Made by a program: the position numbers and the translations under genes
Notes under the pieces: generated by a model
The model's database searches: none
What the model was told of the DNA's origin: nothing
The model's input: the letters and a program-made list of their open reading frames with translations, nothing else
Assembly: GCA_004794655.1 (NCBI GenBank)
Contig: SMMW01000617.1
Coordinates: 13,329,501 to 13,393,500 of the forward strand
Source of the DNA: Marisa cornuarietis
Lineage: Eukaryota > Mollusca > Gastropoda > Architaenioglossa > Ampullariidae
DNA: 64,000 nucleotides
Reading direction: 5' to 3'
Shown: positions 8,547 to 20,084 of the stretch, piece by piece
How the letters are laid out: the number at the start of each line of letters is the position of its first letter
How positions within the stretch are numbered: position 1 is the first letter of the stretch

Positions 8547-9694
8547 CTAAAGAAAACCAATATTAAGCTGTGTTTTTTTATAATCTGCATAAAATGACTG
8601 GAAATGGAGACTGCAAATTGACTTTTCAACACGAAACTATCCCTTGACTGACGATTTGAAAAAATAAAAAATAAAAAAAATAAAATAAGAAAGAAAAAGT
8701 ATTTGGTGCCATTAAAATGGGAGGCGACTGCGAAAATGTTGAACTTCTGAACTACGATTATCTCTCTTTCTGCCTCGCGGGATTAAATGCACCAGTGACA
8801 CGAGAGTGTGAATGCTTTAATAGAATATATATATATATATATAGTGATTGTTTTTAAATTAAGCTCAGCATCGTTTAACGTTTAAAAGGTTTCGTTCACT
8901 AATATGTTACTTGAAAGTCAATCACAGATATTTGGATATTTCAAAGCAAGAAAATAAATTAACAATTGTACATTTACTAATGTATTCACGACTAATAAAA
9001 ATGATTTAGGTGTGCACGTTTGGGAATATTTTGCTCTCTGTTTTATTCAGAAATCCCGCTTTGTTTTTCCATGTACGGAGCTTGGTGATTAGCATACGAT
9101 TAATTAGTAAACGTATCTTGTGTCTACAGCTCTGTGCGCTATCTAGTGTCAAACACGTTCACTATGTGTTCAGTAACATAAAATACACGAAAATGGAATC
9201 GCTTAAAGACAGACAACAGCATTTCTTCGATTTGTGTCTTTTCTTCTTCATCTCGATATAACTTCGAGGTCAACTGTATCATACTCTGTGTACTCAAGAA
9301 AAAAAGCCAAAAACATTTTTGTGCATGAAGTGCATTGTTAAAACTGATTTTGATGGAAGATATCTCGATAAAGTCTAATAATTAACAGACGGCGTCATTT
9401 TCATAGAAACAATTAAATTCTTTAAAGTTTTAGTTTACAAAACGATTGCACTTACCATAGCTACAGTGACTTCTTTATAAATTTTATTTATAATTTTCAC
9501 GCAAGCTGCTTATTGTGCCGCAAAATGCTGTATGTGGAATCTTTAAATCGAGCAGACGACAACGTCTACTGAAATGTAGCAGACGCTCATTAACATCAGC
9601 GATACGAGATTAAGCCACGAAACCCATGGCGAGTCAGAAGGCTTAAAGACAGACCCGTGTAATTATAATTTTCTTTTGATTAAAAAATACGATA
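8547..9694. other. AT-rich stretch, no gene seen
   Basis: Contains a short (AT)n run at about 8826-8842. The only sizeable open frame (9010-9261) has no family features. Confidence 0.5.
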
Positions 9695-10075
9695 GCCGCC
9701 AACACACTCTGTCTGCCCTTGAACCCTGTTCGAGAGAACGACCCCGGCGCGACCTATGCGGCTAGTATCTTTGGAGTCCTCTTCCAATGACCCCCCCCCC
9801 ACCTCCTGTTTCGTGTGCCACACGTCTAGGGTTACAGTCGTCATGGTGCCAGCACCTGCTACCCCGGGTGGACGTTGGAATACTCCAGCTAGCTAATGGT
9901 AGGACACTCCACCCACAAGGCGGCGACAGAGTTCGCTTGTGTCGACGAGCATAACATTTGATCCTACAAGAATGACAACTGTGAATTGTTTCATTGTGCT
10001 GTTGCCGTGTGCGGTAGTCTCCCTTGCACTGCGTATGAAGGCGGGAAGGTATTTCTTTGTGTCGTCTGCTCAGTA
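9695..10075 (+). pseudogene. C4-like exon, decayed inverted copy
   Basis: Third copy of the same exon on the opposite strand. Recognisable blocks: AANTLCLPLNPVRENDPG (about 9698-9750), AASIFG, VVMVPAP, YPGWTLEYSS, LMVGHSTHKAATEFACVDE, AVAVCGSLPCTAYEGGKVFLCVVCS (to about 10071). At least three in-frame stops (one before a C-run at about 9789, one in the SS*LMVGH block, one after CVDEHNI) and frame changes interrupt it. The first residues of the exon (GGSHYSHDG) and its splice acceptor are missing. It is diverged from the intact copy but retains the final CVVC. Confidence 0.75.
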
Positions 10076-10193
10076 ACGGCCATAATGACTCATCTGTGAT
10101 TTTTGGAAAGTGTTTAACTGTTGTGACTGTGTGCTTAGTAACGGCCATAATGACTCATCTGTGATTTCTGGAAAGTGTTTAACTGTTGTGACT
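10072..10193. repeat. 65-bp tandem duplication
   Basis: The segment beginning AGTAACGGCCATAATGACTC at 10072 repeats at 10137 with only one or two changes. It begins at the end of the decayed C4-like copy. Confidence 0.9.
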
Positions 10194-11109
10194 CGCACAT
10201 TTACTAATACTGTACCAGCTACAAACACCTATTGACATGTCCAGCTGTAATTCCGTTTCACTTACACTGCACCGAGACGTCCATGACAACGCTTTGATGA
10301 ACGTCAACATAAGACTAGTCGGGTTGTCAGGGTACTATTTTTTTCCTTCACTCTATTTTCTTTGTTTTCCTTCAGTCTATATTTTAAATTAAAAGACAAG
10401 AATTAAGTTATACCTCAAATTAGTCTTCCAATCAATCAATCAGTCAATCTGTCAGTTCTCCCTGTTCTTTTTCTTTTTTCCATGTAGTGCCATTGGGTTT
10501 TGTCATGTTTGGTGTCTGCTGAATGCTGCTGATCTGTGCTTTTAGTTGCGTTTCCTGCCACTGTCCTCGACTGTTTCCCTGAGCCTTTGCCCCATTGTTG
10601 TCTTCTTCATCGTCTAGCGCCATATTTGTGTCAACTCCTGTACGGGCTTTAGTTTGCTAGATTAATTCTGAAAGTGTCTAAAATCCTTGGTGATGGCAGG
10701 TAGGTCCTGTCGGAAGAATTTTACAACTCCCCTCGGGCCTCCGATTCTGTGTACCTGAATCGAGGCTGTCCTTTGTTGTTTCAGCCGTGCGACTTCTGAA
10801 TGTTACTGAATACGAATGAGTGCAACTGTCTGAAACATGAATGTATCATGAGTCTGTTTTCCAGATGTGGGTAGGTTATGATATGGTTTTGTGCTTTTAT
10901 AGTGAGCTGCCCTGAATTGCCGTCTGGAATAAATAAAGTGTTGTCTTATCTTAATTCTCCACTTCCACGCAGGTGTTTGACACTTCTGTTCCACGATTTA
11001 TTTTCCTCGGAATATTTTTCCCTTTTTTTTAAATTCTGGGTCTACGCGAGTCAGCAAGCGTGGACTTGACCCTCTGACCTTTTGTCTACAATCCAGCCTC
11101 CTGCTTCTT
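10194..11109. other. No gene seen
   Basis: Apart from about 10255-10330, which matches the flank of the intact C4-like copy in inverted orientation, this stretch holds nothing I recognise. Confidence 0.5.
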
Positions 11110-11300
11110 TCATTTTCCTTATAATAATAATAATGGACAACGTACGAAGGGCGGAAGGATGAACAACAGTATGGATGACTAATAAAAAACTAATATAGAA
11201 AACATAAAGAGGAATCAGGTAACAAGAACTAAGAGTGTCGTGATTCAGCAAAAGAAGACGAGTAGGGAAATAACAATAAAGGGAGAAGGACAGGTGTGTG
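11110..11300 (-). mobile_element. Retroposon 3'-end fragment
   Basis: The minus strand resembles 26130-26400 of the plus strand (shared pieces CTCGTCTTCCT/TTTTG, TTACCTGATTCCTCT, GTTCATCCTT). It ends in a short (ATT)n tail. It looks like the 3' end of a dispersed LINE or derived SINE. Confidence 0.45.
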
Positions 11301-11353
11301 GGAAACAGGTGTAGCACTGCCACGGTGCTGATGCCACCCACGTCTGTGACAGT

Positions 11354-11355
<2 letters not shown>

Positions 11356-11411
<56 letters not shown>
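11356..11411. repeat. (GT)n microsatellite
   Basis: 28 GT units, uninterrupted. Confidence 0.95.
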
Positions 11412-11412
<1 letters not shown>

Positions 11413-13034
11413 CCAAAACAGACAAATATATAGTTTTATGTTTATTTGTGTCGCCTGTGCCATCAATCTTTGCCCTGCTGACAACAACGACCCTTTTTTC
11501 AGGACAAACTCATATTTTCACGATTTCTCGGAACACATGTCATGGGATATTTTGTCAGTTTATAATGTTCATTTTTGTGCGAAACTTCATGAAAAAAAAT
11601 CAAACTTTTGAAATATGTCTAGTTTTGTTGGCAGGGTGTTTGTTGTGCTCTGGTAGGGAACTTATAGGTTCTTCCGTGGATGACACAATCCACAAACTGT
11701 ATCCTGGTGCCGTCTTAATTTGTTTGGCTTCATTGGTCCATTGTGTTACATGAATATAGTTACAAGATGACATTTATCAACAAACTGACTTGAACTTTGG
11801 AAGAGACTCTGGAAGATTAAAGCTTCGCCTGAGATTACTGGAACACAGCCTTTTTTTTTTTTAAAAAAAGTGGAAATTTACTTTTATTTAAATTATGACC
11901 AACATGAAAGGCCACGTCATCATTAATGTAGACTTGATATAAAATGAAAGTTGATTATTGTTTTCAACAAGCTTTTAATATTGGCATTTGGTGTAACCTA
12001 ATCTCGCTATTTTTCTGAGGTATCTACTCCTCGAGACGAATTATACTGTTTGCTCTTTGGTGGAAGACATAAAGACTGAAGTTTGAGGATAATTATCAAA
12101 ATAACATCACCTGTGTAAAGCTTTAAAATGACGACGCCGCCATCGGGAAAGGTTGGCATCTCACTCATGCACTCACGAACATCCAGCCACCCACCCATCT
12201 CCCCTTATCTTTCTTGGACGTACGCTGACATATACTATAAGAGAAGACATCCTTCGAGCTGTCGTATCCCTGAGGACAGTCGATCAGCGGTTCGGATCTC
12301 GCCTCTTACATACGCATTTGTTTTCTCTGAATTTGGTAACTGTTTAAAGGGCTGAGCTCACTGGTGTTAGTGATATAACCATAGTTTCTAAACTGGCGTC
12401 AATAAAAAAAATCTTCTATGACCAGTTTTTTTTCATGCAGAACAAATTGTCCATAACGCCATATTTTTCTTCCCTTCACTCACTCTTTCTGTTGCATACA
12501 ACTGTTAGGACAACCACAGACTCCGTTCCTCTCTTCTTTCAATGTGTTTCGTTCCTCTCTCTTTCTTTTCACATTCCTCACCGAAAAAGAACCGTTTAGG
12601 GTTTCATTTAAACATTGAAAAATACGACAACAACAGCTTTATCGGAACGGAAACTCATACAAAACTGGCTGCGAAGGGTGAGAGGGTAGGTGGGGGGGGG
12701 GGAGTAGCGGTGAAGAAGAAAAATTCACTTGTGAGTTGTGACTTCGGTCTTTACGTGCGATCCACAGAAAAAAAGTAACAAAAGAAGAGCTAGAGGATAT
12801 AAGAAAGAACTAGAGGATATAAGAAATATGCTATTAATAATGATGATAGAACATGTGGCAGTATCATGCTAGGTGCTGCACTTTAAAAAGCTTCCCCAAA
12901 AAATCTTCGCCGTCAGTGTGATAGTAAAGGGAGTGAGAGGAGAAAGTAAGAGAATAAAAAGAAGCAACATCTGTGAATAACCAGGTCTGAGTGTCACATC
13001 CCCGAACATCGGGACAGAGAGGACGAATAAAGAA
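11412..13034. other. No gene seen
   Basis: AT-rich single-copy-looking sequence with a T-run (about 11851) and a G-run (about 12690). Open frames are short and without domain features. Confidence 0.5.
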
Positions 13035-13040
13035 TTTATT
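13035..13040 (-). terminator. Candidate polyadenylation signal of the GPCR gene
   Basis: AATAAA on the minus strand, about 390 nt downstream of the GPCR stop codon. It is the nearest canonical hexamer I noticed; usage is inferred. Confidence 0.35.
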
Positions 13041-13202
13041 AACGTAATCAAGAAGGATAATAAAACATGGAAAGTATTCCAGTCTCGAAAACTTTCTTAA
13101 CCACTTTGTACTCGCATAATGTTTAGTACATCAATACCGCTTAGGTATTGTCTGTCCGCTCAACATGTCCTGTTTACATTTTAACACTTTCTAAACATAT
13201 TT

Positions 13203-13355
13203 TAAATCCGTCAGTCCATATCGTGGATGAGGAAAGAATCTACGGAGGATACTGTCAGGATCAGAAAAAGCTGATATTTTAACTCCGTCATTCCGTAACG
13301 TGGGTTAGCAAAGAATATATAGAGGATGCTGTCGGATGAGTAAAAGCTGATGATA
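13203..13355. repeat. ~77-bp imperfect tandem duplication
   Basis: Two diverged copies (13203-13280 and 13281-13355) share CCGTCAxTCC, GAGGATxCTGTC and AAAAGCTGAT. It lies just downstream of the GPCR stop, probably in its 3' UTR. Confidence 0.7.
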
Positions 13356-13428
13356 AGTAAGTTTATGAAGGGGGTCGACATGGCTGGAGGGTGATGGGGA
13401 TTGTCCTGGGGTCACACTTGCAGAAGGG

Positions 13429-14169
13429 TCAGTAGTCTCTGTGGCGAAGCCGTTTGATGAGCCGCGAGATGCTGCGACGAAAACTGCGGCTGGTGACACT
13501 GAAGACGAAGAAGTCGACGGCGAAGTTGATGTAGTAGAAGAACTGGCAGATCTGCTGGGCCAGCATAAGCTCCTCGCTGTACACCGTAGGCCCCTCCGTG
13601 AGCATGCGCAAGAGGATGTACAAACGCAGAGCGTGGCTGGGAAGGTACAGCACGAGGAAGACGGTGGCCACCCACACCAGCATCTTCGTGGCGCGCACCT
13701 GCGCTTGTGACACAACGCACATGTGTGCTTGGTGCACGTGTCGTTCCAGGAGGAGGTTGCTGGCGGCGTACTGCTGTGGTTGTTGCGGTAGGGGTTGATG
13801 ACGCCGGCGGAAGCTGCGCAGCGCCAGGATGACTCGCGTGTTGAGGACCAGGATGGTGGTGAAGGGTACGACGAACGTGATGAGGATGTCGGCGTAGGAG
13901 AAGAGGGCCAGGAAACGCAGGTAAGGCGCCTTGTGTTCGCAGGCCGGGTGTAGTGTAGTGACGGCGGCAGCGTCCGTGGTGAAGAAGCTGTGGAGGTAGA
14001 TCACGAGAGCAAAGGTCGTCACCACCCCGATAGCCACCCGCGCGTTGCGCTTGGTGCACAGGACGGGTGCGCGCAGCGGGTGGCAGACGACGATGTAGCG
14101 CTCGACCATCAGCAGCACTAGGTACCAGGCGGACAAGAAGCTGCAGGTGTAGGTCATGTACACCATCAC
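13429..14169 (-). CDS. Rhodopsin-family GPCR, exon 3 (TM3 to C-terminus)
   Basis: Last exon of a class A G-protein-coupled receptor. It opens after GGGCAG at 14175-14170 in phase 0 and encodes 246 residues. In order: TM3 ending in the E-R-Y triad (residues 137-139 of the assembled 360-aa protein), TM4 (VAIGVVTTFALVIYLHSFF), an ECL2 cysteine (residue 191), TM5 (ADILITFVVPFTTILV), a basic third loop, TM6 (MLVWVATVFLVLYLP), TM7 (FFYYINFAVDFFVF) and a short basic tail ending RHRDY. Joined to exon 2, the TM3 cysteine lies exactly 25 residues before the arginine of ERY, as in the family. It is most like invertebrate neuropeptide or TRH/FMRFamide-type receptors; the ligand cannot be told from sequence. 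TM7 has DFxxF in place of NPxxY. Confidence 0.85.
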   Translation of the reverse strand: MMVYMTYTCSFLSAWYLVLLMVERYIVVCHPLRAPVLCTKRNARVAIGVVTTFALVIYLHSFFTTDAAAVTTLHPACEHKAPYLRFLALFSYADILITFVVPFTTILVLNTRVILALRSFRRRHQPLPQQPQQYAASNLLLERHVHQAHMCVVSQAQVRATKMLVWVATVFLVLYLPSHALRLYILLRMLTEGPTVYSEELMLAQQICQFFYYINFAVDFFVFSVTSRSFRRSISRLIKRLRHRDY

Positions 14170-14425
14170 CTGCCCACACACATAGGAAGTGACGTCGATC
14201 ATACATATAGGAAGAGAGAGAGAGAGAACGGTGGGCAAGGTGGTGAAACAGGAAGTGTCGTAAGGAGAGAAAAGGAAGTAATGTCGTTAGAACAATGAAA
14301 AGACAGGAAGTGTCCAAAAATAATTGAGAGACAAGAAGCCATGAGGACAGTAGAGACATGCATCGTTGCCCTACACTATGCTCTTCTCCTTTTTCTCTTT
14401 TTATCTAAAACTTATACAAACACTC

Positions 14426-14454
14426 CCACCACCACCACCACCACCACCACCACC

Positions 14455-14544
<90 letters not shown>

Positions 14545-14550
14545 CTCTCT
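14426..14550. repeat. Compound microsatellite (CCA)n(CA)n(CT)n
   Basis: About 10 CCA units, then about 43 CA units, then a CT run. It is in intron 2 of the GPCR gene. Confidence 0.95.
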
Positions 14551-15044
14551 CTTTCTCTCAGATTTTCTGTTTACACGATCTGTCGAACGAAGCGAAAAGC
14601 AAAAATAAGTAAACAAACAAAACGAACATCAGTTCGACGACCCATCTACAACATGGACGGCAGCAACAACAGCAACTGGAAAGATGAATATCGGTACTTC
14701 GTACTACAGCACACTGCTCACCAACTCTGAAAATCATCAGCTTTCTGAAATCCGAAAATAAACCTTTGAAAGAAGACCAATAAGTGATTTAAAATGTCGT
14801 CTGCTCGTTCTGTCACCCGAGTGATAACAGTCTCGCTCAATTCATCCCCATCACATTCGTGATCAGATCCTGCAGCTGCGTCTCTTCCTTTCCCGCCCCC
14901 AGTCCCCCGAAAATTAAAATTACAATTTCACGAGAAAAAAAAACTGGAGGAAATTGGGTGTCGTGTTAAAGCTGAGTACGGTAAACAGTTCTGGAGCCTG
15001 GAAATGGCAGCAGCAAAGATCTTCAGTCCGGTCAATCGTTTAAA

Positions 15045-15480
15045 TACTCTTTCTCATTCATTCATTCATTCGGTCTTTCGGTCATTCGGTCTTTCGTTCA
15101 TTCATTCATTCATTCATTCGGTCTTTCGTTTATTCATTCATTCATTCATTCATTCATTCATTCATTCGGTCTTTCGTTTATTCATTCATTCGTACATTCA
15201 TTCGGACTTTCGTTTATTCATTCATTCACTCATTCGGTCTTTCGTTTATTCATTCATTCATTCATTCATTCATTCGGTCGTTCGTTTATTAATTCATTAA
15301 TTCATTCGGTCTTTTGTTTATTCATTCATTCATTCATTCATTCGTTAACGCATTTATTTACTGACTTATTCATTCATTCGTTTACTCGTGCGTTCTTTCA
15401 TTCATTGATTCATTGATTGATTCGTTTGTTCGTTCATTCACTCATTAATTCATCTTTTCGATCGTCTGCTCATTCTTCGA
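15045..15480. repeat. (TTCA)n array with higher-order structure
   Basis: TTCA/ATTC repeats broken at fairly regular intervals by TTCGGTCTTTCGTTTA, so longer units of about 45-55 bp are superimposed on the 4-bp repeat. It grades into diverged copies after 15350. The long FIHSFIHS reading frame through it is a by-product. Confidence 0.9.
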
Positions 15481-16496
15481 TTTATTCATTTGTTCGTTCC
15501 TTTGTTCATTCCTTCGTTTGTTAATTTTTGGGTTTTAGTAATTTGTCTTCATTTTTCTATTCGTCCGACTTATATTTCGACTGGACTCCCGGTGCCACGC
15601 ATGTCAAGAACAAAGGAAAATATTTCTTTTTCTATTTAAACAAAATTTCTTGTCACTCCTATTTATTGGACCGTTTCATGATTATATTTCAGTAGTCAAA
15701 ATGATTGCTAGGATTCCGGTCACCAAAAGACCCACACAAAATAAAATATTCGCAAGATTTTGCTGGAAGGTGTGAAAAAGATGCTGTCTTCCCAAATATT
15801 GGATGCATGTCTAGAAATGGAAAAAACCTCTTAACATCTACACATGCGCTGAAATGTAAATGAGGGAATTTTTAAGTTAAAACTGACAATGGTGTTTTTT
15901 AATTTTTATTTGTTTTATTTTCTCTAGTTTTTCTAAGACTTTGTAACTCTGTGCCCATTGCTTTAACAGATTACCGCCATAAAGAAAATATCGACGACAT
16001 CGACAAAATTCTATTACATTAACAGGCAATTTTTTTCCCTCTGTCAGATCGAGCGCATGTGAAGATCGAGTTTCAGGAAGATTCACACCTACGTTTTTCT
16101 CCTCGACTTCTAATAAATGATTTACAGATGGAATAACCTTACACAAGGAATGTTGAGTGTGTCAGATACAAAAAAGGGAGAGTCTAGAAGAAAGATGTAT
16201 GGGAAAAAAATAAATAGAAGAAAGTATCTGACCCTGCTCTCCACCTCCACATCATGCTGGATACTAATTTATTCTCCTGTGAGGGAATCACCATGCAGCA
16301 CATAATCGAGGTCAGAAACCATGATGTGGTCATTTCCAGACTTCGCATAAAAGATCTGCTCCATGCTACATGCTTTTCGCTTTGGAATTAAAAACCTCCA
16401 TCGGTAATACTTACTGTAGTCGGTCTCCACTGACTGTGATTGTCTCCACCTTCTGTTCTTTGCTTTTCTGTTCTCTTCTTAATGCTCACTGTGCAG

Positions 16497-16499
<3 letters not shown>

Positions 16500-16563
<64 letters not shown>
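16500..16563. repeat. (GT)n microsatellite
   Basis: About 31 GT units in GPCR intron 2. Confidence 0.95.
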
Positions 16564-16564
<1 letters not shown>

Positions 16565-16844
16565 TTAATTGTTATTCCTGTCTCTGTCATACGGCATCAA
16601 TACCTACTTCCGTTTGTCTCTTGCAAAGTTCATTGATTTCGCCTACGCGTGTAAAAAATATTATTATTATTATTATTAAAAATAAACTCTGGAAGAAAGG
16701 TATTCTTCTGCTTGAAATAAGCAGATAATTGCTGAAGGTAACACATGGCATCTTGTGCTGAAATAACTGTTAAAAAACTGGTTAAACAAACGCAGCGGCT
16801 AACACAGGTCGCCCGTTGGGTCTGTTCTGAGATATTTGTATGCT

Positions 16845-16970
16845 TATAATAATGATAATAATGATGATGATTTCTATAGCACCTTTCTCCACCATTAAGA
16901 TGAACTCAAAGTGCTTTACACAAAGAACACCACACATACATGATAAATGCTAGCGGTCTACAGTCAATTA
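16845..16970. repeat. Dispersed-repeat fragment after (AAT/GAT)n
   Basis: The string TTTCTATAGCACC...CAAAGTGCTTTACAC behind an (AAT)/(GAT) run resembles the common invertebrate retroposon end of the form ATAGCGC...AAGCGCTTTACA. A related piece occurs at about 30445-30530. Confidence 0.4.
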
Positions 16971-18670
16971 CAGTTATGTGCGGCCCATCTAAATGACACA
17001 GGAGCGATTTTTTAAAAAGTATCTAAAGTTGCTTCCTTAGAACAGTTTGGAGTTTTAAAAACGAAATGTGTAACTAACCCCTGGAGTACATGCAGCCTGA
17101 CACCTACTTTCTTTGGATGACAAAGATGGCTTCCTCGAAATTGAGCAGAGGGCCGTTCTCATTGCCTTCTGGCACTTAGGTCAAGCAGCGATAATAAAGC
17201 TGAGAGTTTATGTGACATCGTATCGAAAACACATTTTTGGAACATATTTTCACACTCCCAAACATGTGCCATCAAACAGCTTTTTTTTCTTGTTACCATC
17301 AAATACGAACTTGCCAAGCATGGTCACATACTTGATATCTGTCCTTCGTGAACCATTCCTGTACTCGGCTATTACTGGCGATGCGTGATGGCACTGGTAT
17401 TGGTAAAAAAGAGAGAAGGTTACAAGAGAAGTGGCAAGCCATTTTATTAGCCTGTCGCTGTTTTAACCAATATTAAAGCAGTTTGTTGGGCACACGTCAA
17501 AGTGTAAAAAGACCCTCACCCACCCATTTGGTGTTCAGGAACGCCCTGTCCCCTCTCCAACCATTCCCACATGCATTGCCATGTCCTTAGCCTGGTCGTT
17601 GATGCCAATCTTTTGCCAGTCCTCTGACATAGACCTCTGCAAAATGCTTAAAAAAAACAAACAAAAAGCAAAAAAAAAGGCCGAATGTTGACCGAGAACA
17701 ACGAAGCTGAGAAGTATCGGTTCAGAGGTTCCGTGCGGCAAGGTCTTCTCAATCTCGCTGCTTCTCCCAATAGACGAGTTTTTAACTGGGAATAATCTCA
17801 GTTCTTAGCTGAAATCGTCTGTGCGCATGCTCTGTAAGTGCTTCTGTTCTTGCTTTCGTGACAGTAGTTTTTAGAGCGTTGATCGTTACCTGGCATCTTC
17901 TTGATAAGGTTGAGTATTTGACTATTTAATAAGCAGATGCTTGCAAAAGCGGGTTTAAGGAGCACGAAACAGCCGGTTGTGTGTGTGTGTGTGTGTGCTC
18001 GCGCCTGAGTCATGCATGACGTGCGATTAAAAACTCATCGAAATGCTGAGTACACACCCGAACGGAAGTAAGAGAGTGGGAGGGAGAGACAGATGGACAG
18101 AAGAATAAATGAAATAAATGGCTCGAAAGATAGGCGTATTGTAGAAAGACAGACGGACACATGGAAAAACACTATTCCTACTATACAACTCTGTGTTACT
18201 AGATCAGCTGTTACTGATTTTGTTGATTCCTACCCTTGCCTCGCTGCTTATGCAGTTCTTAATGGCATCATCATGACCTTTATTCAGTCTTTGTGGACAT
18301 CTCTGTCTGTCATGGCCAAAGTTCTCGATTCATCTCTGACACTATAAATCAACCCAGTTTTGTCCCTCCCTCCCTCTGTCAATCTAATCATTCGCAGTCG
18401 CACTGCAAGGTGTAGTATTGGCGGATCTATCCATCCTTCCTTCCACACCATCTCAACCATACTCCACCTACCGAAACCCTAAACCACCACTTGTCAACTG
18501 TCCTGTGTAAAGACCCAACAAGAGACGTTCTTTTGCTCCAAGTAAAGGAGGAACCAAAACAAAACAAAACAAAAAACCCCCCAAAAAACAAAACAACAAA
18601 AACAAAACAACAAAAACAAAAACAAAAAAACAAAAAAATTAAAAAAAGAAAGTTTCACAAACCTACTCAC

Positions 18671-18889
18671 CTGGCAGTACCCGGGGTTGCTGGCCATGTC
18701 GGGGTGAAGGGATGTGAGCCATCCGAGGAGCAGCGCGGCCAGGAAGCTGGTGTCTGAGATGGTTAGCACCGCCAGATAATGGGAGCACGGCTGGAACTGG
18801 AAGGTGGTGAACAGGAGGATGACGAAAGAGCAGACCCCTCCCGCCAGCCCCACACAGCTGATGACCGGGATCAGGTAGAGATTGATGGC
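18671..18889 (-). CDS. Rhodopsin-family GPCR, exon 2 (TM1-TM2)
   Basis: A 73-codon exon bounded by acceptor GACAG (18894-18890) and the strong donor GTGAGT (18670-18665), both phase 0. It encodes TM1 (IPVISCVGLAGGVCSFVILL), a short loop with QPCSHY, TM2 with the conserved aspartate in ISDTSFLAALLLGWL (residue 87), and the first extracellular loop up to NPGYCQ, whose cysteine is the TM3 disulphide partner. The near-universal TM1 asparagine is replaced by glycine (LAGGV instead of xxGNx). Confidence 0.87.
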
Positions 18890-19135
18890 CTGTCAGAGAG
18901 GGCGAAACGACACCCAGACACACGTAAACAACTCGCTTTTGTCAAGACCTGCACGTGGTTTGGCATAACTGTTCACGTGAGAGAACTTGGTAGAGTCGTG
19001 TTATCAGGGTCTTTGTGTTTTTTTTTAAACTCTCTATCTTCCTGTGTGTTTCATCGATGTCAAATTAATCGATAAATCAATCAGTAAGAATATTAACTAC
19101 ACTACTTTCTCTCTAAGCTAGCGCTGTGATGACGA

Positions 19136-19137
<2 letters not shown>

Positions 19138-19212
<75 letters not shown>
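19138..19212. repeat. (CA)n microsatellite
   Basis: About 37 CA units, abutting the RTE-like fragment in GPCR intron 1. Confidence 0.95.
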
Positions 19213-19214
<2 letters not shown>

Positions 19215-19930
19215 GCACATCTTTATGTTCGTAAGACAGTTTTTTTTTCTCTTGCCACCGTGGCATTGACCAACCGCCGATGTACCTTGAAGGACAGTCT
19301 TCGACAAGGTATCATGTCGGGTCACGTAGTCAAACCAGACCAGCCTGTTCCGCTTGAGTGTTGCAAGAAGGAGGTTTCTGATGTCCTACGAGTGTAACAA
19401 CCATGTTTCATACAAAGTCATTCGTTTTTATGTTCTCTGTACAAGATCCATAGTAGCCCCCTCAGGTGCTGGTTCTCGAATGCCTTGATTCTTTTCTCCG
19501 TATCGGCAAGCTTTGTCCATGTTTACATCCGTAAAGCAGGATCGGTACTACAAAGGATTTGTACAGATTGTACTTTGTAGTAAACCCGATGTTATGGCCA
19601 GACCCTGTCCAGACCCTGTCCAGACTAGGTAATTGCCGCTGTTGCGATCCTGATGCGGAAATCTGTCATGGAGAGGGTGGTTCCCAAGAGTTGTACTCTG
19701 TTCTTGTAGATATCTAATCCAACGACCATGACTTTGGTCTTAGCAGAGCTGGTCTCCATTTCATATCCGTTAGAACTGTATGCCAGTCTGTTGGTAAGGT
19801 CTTGTAGTTTTCTTTTAGTGCCAAAGATCGGTTTTGTCTGCAAAACTTAGGTTGCACATCGGCCTTCTACTGATGGAAATGTGTGATGATCGTGGGGGCT
19901 TTCATAGATGATGTTCTCAAAGAAGATGTT
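19213..19930 (-). mobile_element. RTE-like LINE fragment (old)
   Basis: The minus strand encodes broken pieces HDTLSKTVLQGT, LQDLTNRL and TTLSMTDFRIRIATAA. They match the fuller copies at 40570-41955 and 60183-61049 in the same order. It has many stops and frameshifts. It lies in GPCR intron 1 in the same orientation as the gene. Confidence 0.75.
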
Positions 19931-20084
19931 AAGCCACACTGTTGATATGATGTACACTTAGCTATCGTGTGGAAGAAAGCTCTCATTTCGTTATCCACCA
20001 GTAATCTCTACCAGGGTGCGACAATTAAGACCTGCTCAGCTATGCTCCTTAACAGTGGTTAAAAAACATAAATATCAATCACTT

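Larger units (their letters stand above)
14170..18670 (-). other. GPCR intron 2
   Basis: A 4.5-kb intron between GTGAGT (18670-18665) and CAG (14172-14170). It holds microsatellites, the TTCA array and a short dispersed-repeat fragment. I see no further exon of the receptor. Confidence 0.75.

Noticed and set aside
13412..14359. Longer minus-strand frame overlapping the GPCR exon
   Set aside because: It is a shadow frame; the 13429 frame carries all TM motifs and matches exons 1 and 2 in phase.
14653..14730. Short plus-strand frame starting MDGSNNSNWKDEY, reminiscent of a receptor N-terminus
   Set aside because: It lies in the intron of the opposite-strand GPCR, ends in a stop after 25 codons and has no donor site.
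15004..15300. Open frame with FIHSFIHS repeats
   Set aside because: It is the TTCA array read in frame; no start context or conserved domain.
15045..15480. CRISPR-like spaced repeats
   Set aside because: Units are contiguous short tandem repeats without unique spacers, in a eukaryotic context.
18663..18923. Minus-strand Pro/His/Arg-rich frame over GPCR exon 2
   Set aside because: A shadow of the TM1-TM2 frame.
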